From positions 434,001 to 498,000 of the forward strand of contig NZ_JAFAIX010000012.1 in NCBI RefSeq assembly GCF_019236475.1: DNA of 64,000 bases, read 5' to 3'. The notes beneath the pieces were generated by a model. That model was not told the DNA's origin, did not search any database, and saw only the letters and a list, made by a program, of their open reading frames with translations. This DNA comes from Chitinophaga sp. (GTDB taxonomy: Bacteria; Bacteroidota; Bacteroidia; Chitinophagales; Chitinophagaceae). Each line of letters begins with the position of its first letter. Positions within the stretch are counted from its first letter, which is position 1. Shown in pieces: positions 57,319-64,000 of this stretch. The position numbers and the translations under genes were made by a program.

Positions 57319-58278
57319 TTATCTTGCACCACCTGGTTTGCGTTGACCGCCACCAGCGTTGGAAGGACGACGTTGACCGCCTTGACCACCGCCACGGTTC
57401 TGGCCACCACCACGGTTTTGACCACCCTGGCCACCGCCACGGTTTTGTCCGCCACCTTGGCCACGGCCACCGCCGCCACCTGGTCTGCGACCTCTTTCAC
57501 CTTTCTCTTCACCGCCTTCAACCTCGAATTTACGTGCTTTATCGTCTGCTTCTTCTTCCTCTTCTACTTCTTCAGTTTTTTCGTTAGCTCTTTCAGACAG
57601 ACCTTCTGCGATAGCTGCGCAGATATAGCTAGTGATGATAGCAATTGATTTGGTAGCATCGTCGTTCGCAGGGATTGCGAAGTCAACTTTGGTAGGATCG
57701 GAGTTAGTATCCACCATACCGAAGGTAACGATACCCAGACGTTTTGCTTCAGCCAGAGCGATGTGTTCGTGGGAGATATCTACCAGGAACAGAGCAGCTG
57801 GAACGCGTGCCAGTTGAGCGATACCACCCAGCACTTTCTCCATTTTCTCTTTATCACGGCTTAAAGTCAGACGTTCTTTTTTAGTGATGTTGTCGAAAGT
57901 TCCGTCAGCCAGCATTTTTTCGATGCTCTGCATTTTCTTCACACTCTTACGGATAGTAGCGAAGTTAGTGAGCATACCACCTAACCATCTTTCAGTTACG
58001 AAAGGCATGTTGATGTTACGCGCAGCATCTGCTACGATTTCTTTCGCTTGCTTTTTAGTTGCAACGAACATGATCTTTTTACCGCTTTTTGCGATAGATT
58101 TCAGGGCAGATGCTGCTTCCTGTAAACCTTCTACGGTTTTGTTCAGATCAATGATATGAATACCTTTCTTTTCTGCGAAAATATAAGGCAGCATTTTCGG
58201 ATTCCATTTTTTCTTCAGGTGTCCGAAGTGAACGCCTGCCTCCAGTAACTGCTGCTGCAATGAGGTATTATTTTCCAT
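57319..58278 (-). CDS. rpsB: 30S ribosomal protein S2 with acidic and Gly/Arg/Gln-rich tail
   Basis: A 319-residue S2. The core (about 1-228) is normal: LLEAGVHFGHLKKKWNPKML, FVATKKQAKEI, WLGGMLTNFATI and IVTFGMVDTNSDPTKVDFAI. The tail is not found in E. coli S2 (241 residues): about 231-259 is rich in Glu (TEEVEEEEEADDKARKF) and 260-319 is a run of GGQNRGG-type repeats with ten or so Arg. The ATG at 58278 is preferred over a TTG 15 bases upstream. The gene lies in the rplM-rpsI-rpsB-tsf order. Confidence 0.96.
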   Translation of the reverse strand: MENNTSLQQQLLEAGVHFGHLKKKWNPKMLPYIFAEKKGIHIIDLNKTVEGLQEAASALKSIAKSGKKIMFVATKKQAKEIVADAARNINMPFVTERWLGGMLTNFATIRKSVKKMQSIEKMLADGTFDNITKKERLTLSRDKEKMEKVLGGIAQLARVPAALFLVDISHEHIALAEAKRLGIVTFGMVDTNSDPTKVDFAIPANDDATKSIAIITSYICAAIAEGLSERANEKTEEVEEEEEADDKARKFEVEGGEEKGERGRRPGGGGGRGQGGGQNRGGGQGGQNRGGGQNRGGGQGGQRRPSNAGGGQRKPGGAR

Positions 58279-58320
58279 GTTTATATTGCTCAATTAAAAG
58301 GATCAAATAATATAACTGTC

Positions 58321-58346
58321 GGCGGAAAGAATGATACGTATCCGCC
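58321..58346. promoter_or_regulatory. Hairpin in the rpsI-rpsB gap
   Basis: GGCGGA (58321-58326) pairs with TCCGCC (58341-58346) across a 14-base loop, in the 83-base gap upstream of rpsB. It lies where a leader for S2 autoregulation would be expected, but no known leader consensus was recognised. Confidence 0.4.
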
Positions 58347-58361
58347 AACAGCTCAAAAATA

Positions 58362-58751
58362 TTAGCGTTTAGAGAACTGGAAGCTTCTTCTTGCTTTCGC
58401 TTTACCTGGTTTCTTACGTTCTACTGCTCTTGGATCACGTTTCAGCAGACCAGCCGCTTTCAGTGCAGGACGGAACTCTGGATTCACTTCGCACAGTGCG
58501 CGAGCGATACCCAGTTTAATAGCTTCTGCCTGACCTTTGATACCACCACCCTGTGCATTCACTTTCAGATCGAATTTATCAACCGCTTCGATGGTTTTTA
58601 AAGGCAGTTCCACCTGATTTTGCAGGTAGATCAGAGAAAAGTAGTTTTTATAATCTTTGTCGTTTACAGTAATGTTACCGGTACCTTTGTTGATATAAAC
58701 ACGGGCAACCGCTTCCTTACGACGACCTATTGTATTTTTTTGCTTTTCCAT
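58362..58751 (-). CDS. rpsI: 30S ribosomal protein S9
   Basis: A 129-residue protein with NTIGRRKEAVARVYI at the start and the universal C-terminal tail ending SFQFSKR, whose last residues reach the P-site tRNA. GGGIKGQAEAIKLGIARAL is the family core. It begins 13 bases after the rplM stop codon. Confidence 0.98.
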   Translation of the reverse strand: MEKQKNTIGRRKEAVARVYINKGTGNITVNDKDYKNYFSLIYLQNQVELPLKTIEAVDKFDLKVNAQGGGIKGQAEAIKLGIARALCEVNPEFRPALKAAGLLKRDPRAVERKKPGKAKARRSFQFSKR

Positions 58752-58764
58752 GTATCAGAGAAAA

Positions 58765-59208
58765 TTAGAAAGTTAAAGGTTGTGGTTTCTGAGCTGCGTG
58801 AGGATGTTCAGCGCCAGCATATACAAACAGTTTTTTGTACATTTTGCGACCCAGGCGATTTTTAGGCAGCATACCTTTTACAGCTTTCTCAATCATAACC
58901 TCAGGACGACGACGAATCAGGTCCTTTGCCAGTTCAATTCTCTGACCACCTGGAAAACCAGTGTAATGGATGTATTCTTTCTCATCCATTTTGTTACCAG
59001 TCAGCACAATTTTTTCTGCATTGATAACGATGATGTTGTCACCGCAATCAGTATGAGGAGTATAGTAAGGTTTATTCTTACCTCTTAAAATAGCGGCCAT
59101 TTTAGCAGCAACCCTGCCAAGTGTCAGATTGGTAGCATCTACAATGTACCAGTCACGCTTTACGTAAGCGTCGTTAGCCGATTTTGTTTTAAAACTTAAT
59201 GTGTTCAT
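58765..59208 (-). CDS. rplM: 50S ribosomal protein L13
   Basis: A 147-residue protein. Landmarks are WYIVDATNLTLGRVAAKMA, VINAEKIVLTGNKMDEKEYI, and AVKGMLPKNRLGRKMYKKL. It is the first gene of the rplM-rpsI-rpsB-tsf block and has a -7 element about 57 bases upstream. Confidence 0.98.
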   Translation of the reverse strand: MNTLSFKTKSANDAYVKRDWYIVDATNLTLGRVAAKMAAILRGKNKPYYTPHTDCGDNIIVINAEKIVLTGNKMDEKEYIHYTGFPGGQRIELAKDLIRRRPEVMIEKAVKGMLPKNRLGRKMYKKLFVYAGAEHPHAAQKPQPLTF

Positions 59209-59264
59209 TGTTGTATACGATAAAGATTACGTCTTGTAAACAATTCCCCCATAATGAGGGAGTG

Positions 59265-59272
59265 CAAAGGTA
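59265..59272 (-). promoter_or_regulatory. -7 element of the rplM operon
   Basis: The minus strand reads TACCTTTG, an exact -7 match, giving a leader of about 50 bases. A mirror copy on the plus strand is at 59321-59328. No clear -33 TTTG is seen. Confidence 0.55.
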
Positions 59273-59428
59273 CATTCCCCATTTCTAATTACCATACATT
59301 TCTACCACTTTTTTGCATGGTACCTTTGCAACTAATTGATGCTCAATAAAGAATTTGTCTAAAAGTTATTAACAGCCCCTAAAATCACAGTTGATAACTT
59401 GTTTTTCAATAATATATCGACACAAAAA

Positions 59429-59451
59429 AGCCGGCCTCAACCGGACCGGCT
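59429..59451 (-). terminator. Terminator after the zinc metallopeptidase gene
   Basis: AGCCGG (59429-59434) pairs with CCGGCT (59446-59451); a run of A at 59424-59429 gives a U-run in minus-strand RNA. It begins 22 bases after the stop codon. Confidence 0.75.
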
Positions 59452-59473
59452 CCTGGTTATATAATATCTTTCT

Positions 59474-60169
59474 TTAATTCCTGTTCCGGGCTCCTAAGAA
59501 AATCATCAGGTACTGGAATAAGGTGGCAATCGAAGCTAAAGCGGCTACTACATAAGTCATAGCTGCCCACCAAAGGGCATTTTTAGCCTTATCATGCTCG
59601 CCTTTCGCCATTACTTTGCTATTATCCAGCCAAGCCAAAGCCCTCCGAGATGCGTCAAATTCTACCGGTAATGTCACCACGGAAAACACGGTTGTTACCG
59701 CAAATAATACAATACCTACTAATAATAACTGCGGAAACCGGTTCACCATCATAATACCTATCAGCAATACCCAATTCACCAAATTGGCACTTACCTGTAC
59801 GATTGGTACCAGCCTAGACCTCATCCCTAACCAAGGATAATGTGCCGCATGCTGCACAGCATGCCCACATTCATGGGACGCTACTGCCGCAGCAGCCACA
59901 TTGGCCCCATTATATACATCCGGACTCAGATTAACCGTCTTATCAGCCGGATTATAGTGATCCGATAAAAATCCATCTACGGATCTTACCTGAACATCAT
60001 ATATCTGATTGTCCCTCAACATCTTCTCAGCTATTTCCCGCCCGGTCATGCCGGAGGAGGTGGGTATCTCACTATACTCTTTGAAACGGCTCTTTAAAAT
60101 ATAGCCAACCAGCATACTGATCCCCACAAAAATCAATGAAACAAACAAAATTCCTGGTGTCATATGCAA
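59474..60169 (-). CDS. YugP-like membrane zinc metallopeptidase
   Basis: A 231-residue membrane protein of the COG2738 family. One hydrophobic segment near residues 5-24, then the zinc motif His99-Glu-Cys-Gly-His103 (HECGH), then three more segments around 125-160 and 205-225. DASRRALAWLDNS after the membrane pair may give the third ligand. Substrate and role are not known. Translation may begin at Met1 or Met3. It is upstream of the ribosomal block, with its own terminator. Confidence 0.87.
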   Translation of the reverse strand: MHMTPGILFVSLIFVGISMLVGYILKSRFKEYSEIPTSSGMTGREIAEKMLRDNQIYDVQVRSVDGFLSDHYNPADKTVNLSPDVYNGANVAAAAVASHECGHAVQHAAHYPWLGMRSRLVPIVQVSANLVNWVLLIGIMMVNRFPQLLLVGIVLFAVTTVFSVVTLPVEFDASRRALAWLDNSKVMAKGEHDKAKNALWWAAMTYVVAALASIATLFQYLMIFLGARNRN

Positions 60170-60709
60170 ATTTTTTACAGAATATTACAGGCTAACACGG
60201 GTCAAAAACCTTTCCACGCTATCCAATTTAAGGATTATTTAGCATCTCCCTGTCATACCTTCCTCATCCTTCTGCCTTTCCGTTCATCCATAAAATTAAC
60301 ACTGCCATATTGGCGAAATTGAAATTTTTTTGCGCAAAAACCAGCCTATTTGTCAGTCGTAGTAGTCCCTGAGATTACCCAGATTTCATATACAATTTTA
60401 CATGCCAGCTACCCTATTTATCAACATTTTATGGCTTGTCATTGAAAGTAATATTGGACCAAAATACTGGCTCAAACAAGCGATGGCAGCCACTTTCTAA
60501 CATTAGAAAAATACATCAAAAGTTATTCACATCGATTAAATAAACTTTTTTATTCTGAAGCCATTTAGTAATTTAGACCTGAATTTAATGGGTTAGTAAG
60601 TAGAAAGAGTCAGCGGAATCTTCCGTTTGGCTCTTTTCTCATTTTAGGAATTCCCACACCCCGTTTTTTTGAAATCTCCTTACCTTGTACCCTCTCTTTT
60701 TATACTATT
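60170..60709. other. 540-bp intergenic region with an orphan terminator-like hairpin
   Basis: No coding gene is supported between the peptidase and radA. At 60604-60640 a hairpin (AAAGAG-to-CTCTTT with an inner CGGAA/TTCCG) is followed by CTCATTTT, in plus-strand terminator form, but no plus-strand gene precedes it. A promoter-like TTTT-N18-TAATATTG is at 60427-60456. The sequence between, about 180 bases, could encode a small RNA. The promoter of radA is not clear. Confidence 0.45.
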
Positions 60710-62083
60710 ATGAGTAAAATAAGAACCGCTTTTTTCTGTCAAAGTTGTGGATACGAATCTGCTAAATGGAATGGTAAATGTCCAAGTTGCGGACAATGGA
60801 ATACTTTCGTTGAAGAACGCATTCAAAAAGATATACCTGCAAAACAGGAATGGAAAACGAATGATAACCCACTTGCGCGCACGCAAAAAATTATTAGTCT
60901 GTCGGAGGTACAAACCATCGCTGAAAAACGATTACTGACTCCCGACAATGAACTCAACCGCGTGCTGGGAGGCGGTATCGTGGCCGGTTCCCTCGTTCTC
61001 GTTGGTGGTGAACCAGGTATCGGTAAGTCTACACTCTTCCTCCAAAATGCACTGCAACTGAAAGATGTTAAAACACTCTATATCAGTGGAGAAGAAAGTG
61101 AACAGCAAATCAAAATGAGAGCGGATCGCATCCGTGCTTCTAATGAACAGTTTTATTTGCTAACGGAAACATCTACACAAACCATCTTCCAAGAAATTAA
61201 AAAACTACAACCTCAACTGGTGATCGTAGATTCTATCCAGACACTACAATCACCCTTCATAGAATCCGCTCCCGGCAGCGTTTCCCAGATTAGAGAAACA
61301 ACTGCTGAACTCCAACGATTTGCAAAAGAAAGCAATACGCCAGTTTTCTTGATCGGGCATATCACCAAAGATGGTTCTATTGCAGGTCCGAAAGTTTTAG
61401 AGCACATGGTAGACACAGTACTGCAGTTTGAAGGCGATCAGCATTATGCATATCGCATCTTACGAACGATAAAAAATCGCTTTGGATCAACTGCCGAATT
61501 GGGCATTTATGAAATGACTGGTACCGGGCTGAGACAAGTTACCAATCCGTCTGAAATTCTCATTTCACAACGAGATGATTTGTTGAGCGGTGTCGCTATT
61601 TCCGCTACCATGGAAGGTATGCGCCCACTCCTCGTGGAAGTGCAAGCACTGGTTACGCAGTCCGTTTATGGTACGCCTCAACGTACTGCTACTGGTTTTG
61701 ATTTGCGCAGACTACAACTCTTGCTGGCAGTGTTGGAGAAAAGAGGCGGTTTCCATTTCGGCGTCAAAGATGTGTTTCTCAATATTGCTGGAGGTATTCG
61801 TGTGGAAGATCCAGCCATCGACCTAGCTGTTTTATGTGCGTTGCTGAGTTCCTATGAAGATAATGCACTACCCAACAAAGTATGTTTTGCTGGAGAAGTA
61901 GGATTAAGTGGGGAGATACGTGCCGTCAACCGGATAGAGCAACGTATTGCGGAAGCAGAAAAATTGGGCTTTGATAAAATATTCATCTCCCGATACAACA
62001 AGAAAGGAATAGATTTCAGTAAATTCAATATCGAAGTGATTGCTGTGGGTCGAGTAGAGGAAGTCTACCAACAGCTATTCTAA
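60710..62083 (+). CDS. radA: DNA repair protein RadA
   Basis: A 457-residue RecA-like ATPase that promotes branch migration. The N-terminal zinc finger has Cys10, Cys13, Cys24 and Cys27 (QSCGYES and CPSCGQW). Walker A is GGEPGIGKST, the RadA-specific motif is KNRFGS, and the C-terminal Lon-protease-like domain runs from about 275 with GGIRVEDPAIDLAVL. Length is normal. The comF gene follows after 20 bases and probably belongs to the same transcript. Confidence 0.97.
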   Translation: MSKIRTAFFCQSCGYESAKWNGKCPSCGQWNTFVEERIQKDIPAKQEWKTNDNPLARTQKIISLSEVQTIAEKRLLTPDNELNRVLGGGIVAGSLVLVGGEPGIGKSTLFLQNALQLKDVKTLYISGEESEQQIKMRADRIRASNEQFYLLTETSTQTIFQEIKKLQPQLVIVDSIQTLQSPFIESAPGSVSQIRETTAELQRFAKESNTPVFLIGHITKDGSIAGPKVLEHMVDTVLQFEGDQHYAYRILRTIKNRFGSTAELGIYEMTGTGLRQVTNPSEILISQRDDLLSGVAISATMEGMRPLLVEVQALVTQSVYGTPQRTATGFDLRRLQLLLAVLEKRGGFHFGVKDVFLNIAGGIRVEDPAIDLAVLCALLSSYEDNALPNKVCFAGEVGLSGEIRAVNRIEQRIAEAEKLGFDKIFISRYNKKGIDFSKFNIEVIAVGRVEEVYQQLF

Positions 62084-62103
62084 TCTGCTTAACCATTGTA
62101 TTT

Positions 62104-62790
62104 ATGATATCCCGTTTGTTAACTCCATTGGTAGATCTTTTCTACCCTCATTGCTGTGATATTTGCGGCACTGACCTCTCTAGCCCCCAGGAAAAACTAT
62201 GTATTTCCTGTATGAACAACCTGCCGGAAACGCAGTTTCACCTGATGGACAATAATCTTGTCGAAAAAATTTTTTGGGGGAGATGCGTGGTACAACATGC
62301 CACAGCAGCTTATTATTATTCGCCGTCTTCCGGTATGCAGCGCCTTATCCATCTGTTTAAATACAAACAGCGGCCGGATCTGGCAGTCTATATGGGTAAA
62401 AAAGTGGGCGCCATGCTCCTCCAAAGTAAATGGATATACGAAATTGATGCGGTGGTACCGGTTCCTATGCATGCCCGCAAACAGCGAAAACGCGGTTATA
62501 ATCAAGCCGCACTCCTGGCGGAAGGCATTTCTACCATTATCAAAAAACCTGTTTTAAATAATTTTCTGCAAAAATGCGTTACTACCAGTACACAAACGCG
62601 CAAAGATAGAACGGGACGTTGGGAAAATGTTAGCAATGTGTTTCAAGCTGCGGCCACAGCCAAAGGCAAACATGTCTTACTGGTAGACGATGTGCTGACT
62701 ACAGGCGCCACCACGGAAGCATGCTGCCACGCGTTGCAACAGGCAGGCGCTCATGTCAGCGTTTGTTGCCTGGCCTATGCCTGGAGCTAA
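62104..62790 (+). CDS. comF: ComF-family phosphoribosyltransferase-like protein
   Basis: A 228-residue protein of the ComF/GntX type, linked with DNA uptake in naturally competent bacteria. The N-terminal Cys cluster is Cys17/18, Cys21, Cys33 and Cys36. The PRTase domain has VVPVPMHARKQRKRGYNQA and the PRPP-binding loop VLLVDDVLTTGATTEAC. It follows radA by 20 bases. Catalytic activity is unproven for this family. Confidence 0.93.
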   Translation: MISRLLTPLVDLFYPHCCDICGTDLSSPQEKLCISCMNNLPETQFHLMDNNLVEKIFWGRCVVQHATAAYYYSPSSGMQRLIHLFKYKQRPDLAVYMGKKVGAMLLQSKWIYEIDAVVPVPMHARKQRKRGYNQAALLAEGISTIIKKPVLNNFLQKCVTTSTQTRKDRTGRWENVSNVFQAAATAKGKHVLLVDDVLTTGATTEACCHALQQAGAHVSVCCLAYAWS

Positions 62791-62846
62791 AAAAAAGAAC
62801 AAATTTTTAATAATGGTTAGTTAACTTTAGGTATTCTGAACGACCA

Positions 62847-62854
62847 TATCTTTG
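62847..62854 (+). promoter_or_regulatory. -7 element of the glutathione peroxidase gene
   Basis: TATCTTTG matches TAnnTTTG exactly. TTTA stands 17 bases upstream as a weak -33. The leader before the ATG at 62882 would be about 23 bases. Confidence 0.5.
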
Positions 62855-62881
62855 TTAACGCTAACTACTAATTTTACTATC

Positions 62882-63412
62882 ATGTTTAAATTAACCATAC
62901 TATCAATTTTTATGATTTTCGCCGCCGCAGCCTCTCATATTTATGATTTCAAAGTAGATGCGGTAGATGGTGGCAAGATTGATTTTGCCAAATTCAAGGG
63001 TAAGAAAATACTGATAGTAAATACGGCCTCCCTTTGTGGCAATACTCCCCAGTACGAAGGCCTCGAAAAACTCTACAAAAAATACCAGAACAATCTGGTA
63101 ATCATAGGTTTCCCCGCAAATAATTTCGGTAGCCAAGAACCTGGCTCCAACAAGGAAATTCAGGAATTCTGCACTAAGAAATATGCCGTTACCTTTCCAA
63201 TGGCAGCAAAAATTTCAGTAAAAGGTGCGGATATCCATCCTCTCTACAAGTGGCTGCTGGAAGAAAGTAAAGCCAAACACTTCGAACCGGCAGAAGTAAC
63301 CTGGAATTTCCAGAAATACCTGCTTGACGAAAAAGGGAACCTAGTTGCTGTATTCTCACCGAAAACACAGCCTGAGGCGCCAGAAGTGATTGCAGCTATA
63401 GAGAAGAAATAA
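62882..63412 (+). CDS. Exported glutathione peroxidase-like protein
   Basis: A 176-residue thioredoxin-fold peroxidase. The N-terminus MFKLTILSIFMIFAAAAS is a signal peptide, so it acts in the envelope. The peroxidatic residue is a Cys (Cys52 in NTASLCGNTPQY), not selenocysteine. The catalytic partners are in FGSQEPGSN and TWNFQKYLLD. Members of this type usually use thioredoxin. The ATG at 62882 is chosen over a TTG at 62852 that overlaps the -7 element. Confidence 0.92.
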   Translation: MFKLTILSIFMIFAAAASHIYDFKVDAVDGGKIDFAKFKGKKILIVNTASLCGNTPQYEGLEKLYKKYQNNLVIIGFPANNFGSQEPGSNKEIQEFCTKKYAVTFPMAAKISVKGADIHPLYKWLLEESKAKHFEPAEVTWNFQKYLLDEKGNLVAVFSPKTQPEAPEVIAAIEKK

Positions 63413-63526
63413 TTTTCAACCTCCTCACATATTCCTTTTGCCAGCTTTGTGTAAACTAAAAATTTACCCTTGGTTTCGTATGTCCGTTCCCGTGGGTAGG
63501 TATTATTACACCTAGTAAAATTAACA

Positions 63527-64000
63527 ATGAAGCATTTTTTATTGTATCTACGGCCATGTCTTGTGATACTTACTTGTATGCACTTCCTTCCGTCCTGTCA
63601 AAATCCAGTAGATACACCAGTTATCAACTGTCCAGAAATGGTTTTCAATGTATCTTCAGGAGGCACCATCAGAAACCTGAATCTGTCTAGCAGTGTGTTG
63701 TTTCGCCAAGAAACCGACAGCGGTGGTCGCAAATACCTTAGCATGGAAGCCATAAATGACAGCATGAAAATCATTATTAATATTAATGATGGAATATACC
63801 CAGATGAGGAACTCATGAATGATAGTATTCAATTTAAAACCTACCAATACTCCCGAAATACAGGACAGCAAGGAGGACTGGTAGTAGCAGGCGTACGTAC
63901 CCCTACCGCATATGGATATGATTATTTGCAAACAGATACTTCCAGTGTCACCATTACTCGGATAAATCCAAAAAAGAAAACAGTGACAGGGTACTATTAT
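63527..64000 (+). CDS. Lipoprotein, 3' end beyond the window
   Basis: An open frame of 158 codons runs from ATG 63527 to the window edge without a stop. The start MKHFLLYLRPCLVILTC, with FLPSC shortly after, is a lipoprotein signal (Cys about 24). The visible part is rich in Ser, Thr and Asn with strand-like stretches. VTITRINPKKKTVTGYYY at the edge resembles the closing part of Bacteroidota lipoproteins such as DUF6252, which end with a GxFxF-like strand. Function unknown. Confidence 0.75.
   Translation, partial: MKHFLLYLRPCLVILTCMHFLPSCQNPVDTPVINCPEMVFNVSSGGTIRNLNLSSSVLFRQETDSGGRKYLSMEAINDSMKIIININDGIYPDEELMNDSIQFKTYQYSRNTGQQGGLVVAGVRTPTAYGYDYLQTDTSSVTITRINPKKKTVTGYYY

Noticed and set aside
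57309..57648. Val/Ala/Lys-rich and Thr-rich frames over the end of rpsB
   Set aside because: They are other frames of the Gly/Arg/Gln repeat tail of S2 and have no independent support.
1..64000. tRNA or rRNA genes, CRISPR arrays, insertion sequences, prophage
   Set aside because: No T-loop/acceptor patterns, regularly spaced short repeats, transposase or phage structural genes were recognised on reading; a dedicated search was not possible.

Overview
The window looks like chromosomal DNA of a Bacteroidota bacterium, most likely a Chitinophaga-like member of Chitinophagaceae. The signs are promoters of the TTTG-N19-21-TAnnTTTG type, near absence of Shine-Dalgarno sequences, many signal-peptide lipoproteins, the long IspG form, a CarB without its allosteric domain, a split MetH, ribosomal protein THX, and the gene order rplM-rpsI-rpsB-tsf-pyrH. 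I see no tRNA, rRNA, insertion sequence, prophage or CRISPR array. The assignment to genus is inference from protein features, not a database result.

Layout. 1-3.2 kb: two 111-bp-period repeats, a terminator and carB. 3.4-6 kb: a deoR-type regulator with an MFS permease, divergent from a deoxyribonucleotidase; the 83-bp gap between them holds an array of TTGC-N8-GCAA sites. 6-8.2 kb: two paralogous double-HTH proteins and a small HTH-like protein in AT-rich DNA with repeated ATCA-N3-TGAT sites. 8.3-15.2 kb: acs, an alpha/beta hydrolase, an L,D-transpeptidase and a large M16 peptidase. 15.3-18.3 kb: an ECF sigma operon (sigma, anti-sigma-like protein with an internally duplicated domain, outer-membrane barrel, small exported protein). 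18.6-22.8 kb: kbl, a class D beta-lactamase-like lipoprotein with a textbook promoter, and a batB-batC pair. 23-29.9 kb: AraC regulator followed by a TolC-RND-adaptor efflux set. 30-38 kb: long ispG, a Lys/Ala-rich exported protein, DsrE-LysR, two GNAT acetyltransferases, a metallo-beta-lactamase-fold hydrolase, a lipocalin-like lipoprotein, and a second ECF sigma operon with two tandem anti-sigma-like paralogs.

38-47 kb: a CoA-transferase, an LpxR-like lipid A deacylase with a lipoprotein, an SRPBCC protein, a UvrD-type helicase fused to a PD-(D/E)XK nuclease with a four-Cys cluster, an Ig-like lipoprotein and recR. 47-53.5 kb: methionine synthase split into two genes, then xth, a DUF4286 protein, HU and a 37-residue THX gene that is easy to miss. 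53.5-60.2 kb: pdxH, a DUF3298 lipoprotein, and the pyrH, tsf, rpsB, rpsI, rplM block, in which S2 carries an acidic then Gly/Arg/Gln-rich tail. 60.2-64 kb: a 540-bp gap with an orphan terminator-like hairpin, radA, comF, glutathione peroxidase and a lipoprotein cut by the window edge.

Most of the window is ordinary housekeeping sequence. The parts that most merit a second look are the phased operator array at 5378-5453, the double-HTH gene pair with its repeats at 6.0-7.5 kb, the two sigma/anti-sigma operons, the long leader with a small ORF at 47.33-47.54 kb, the RGG-like tail on S2, and the orphan hairpin at 60.6 kb. I did not find a clear complete undescribed system; these are the best candidates visible by eye.
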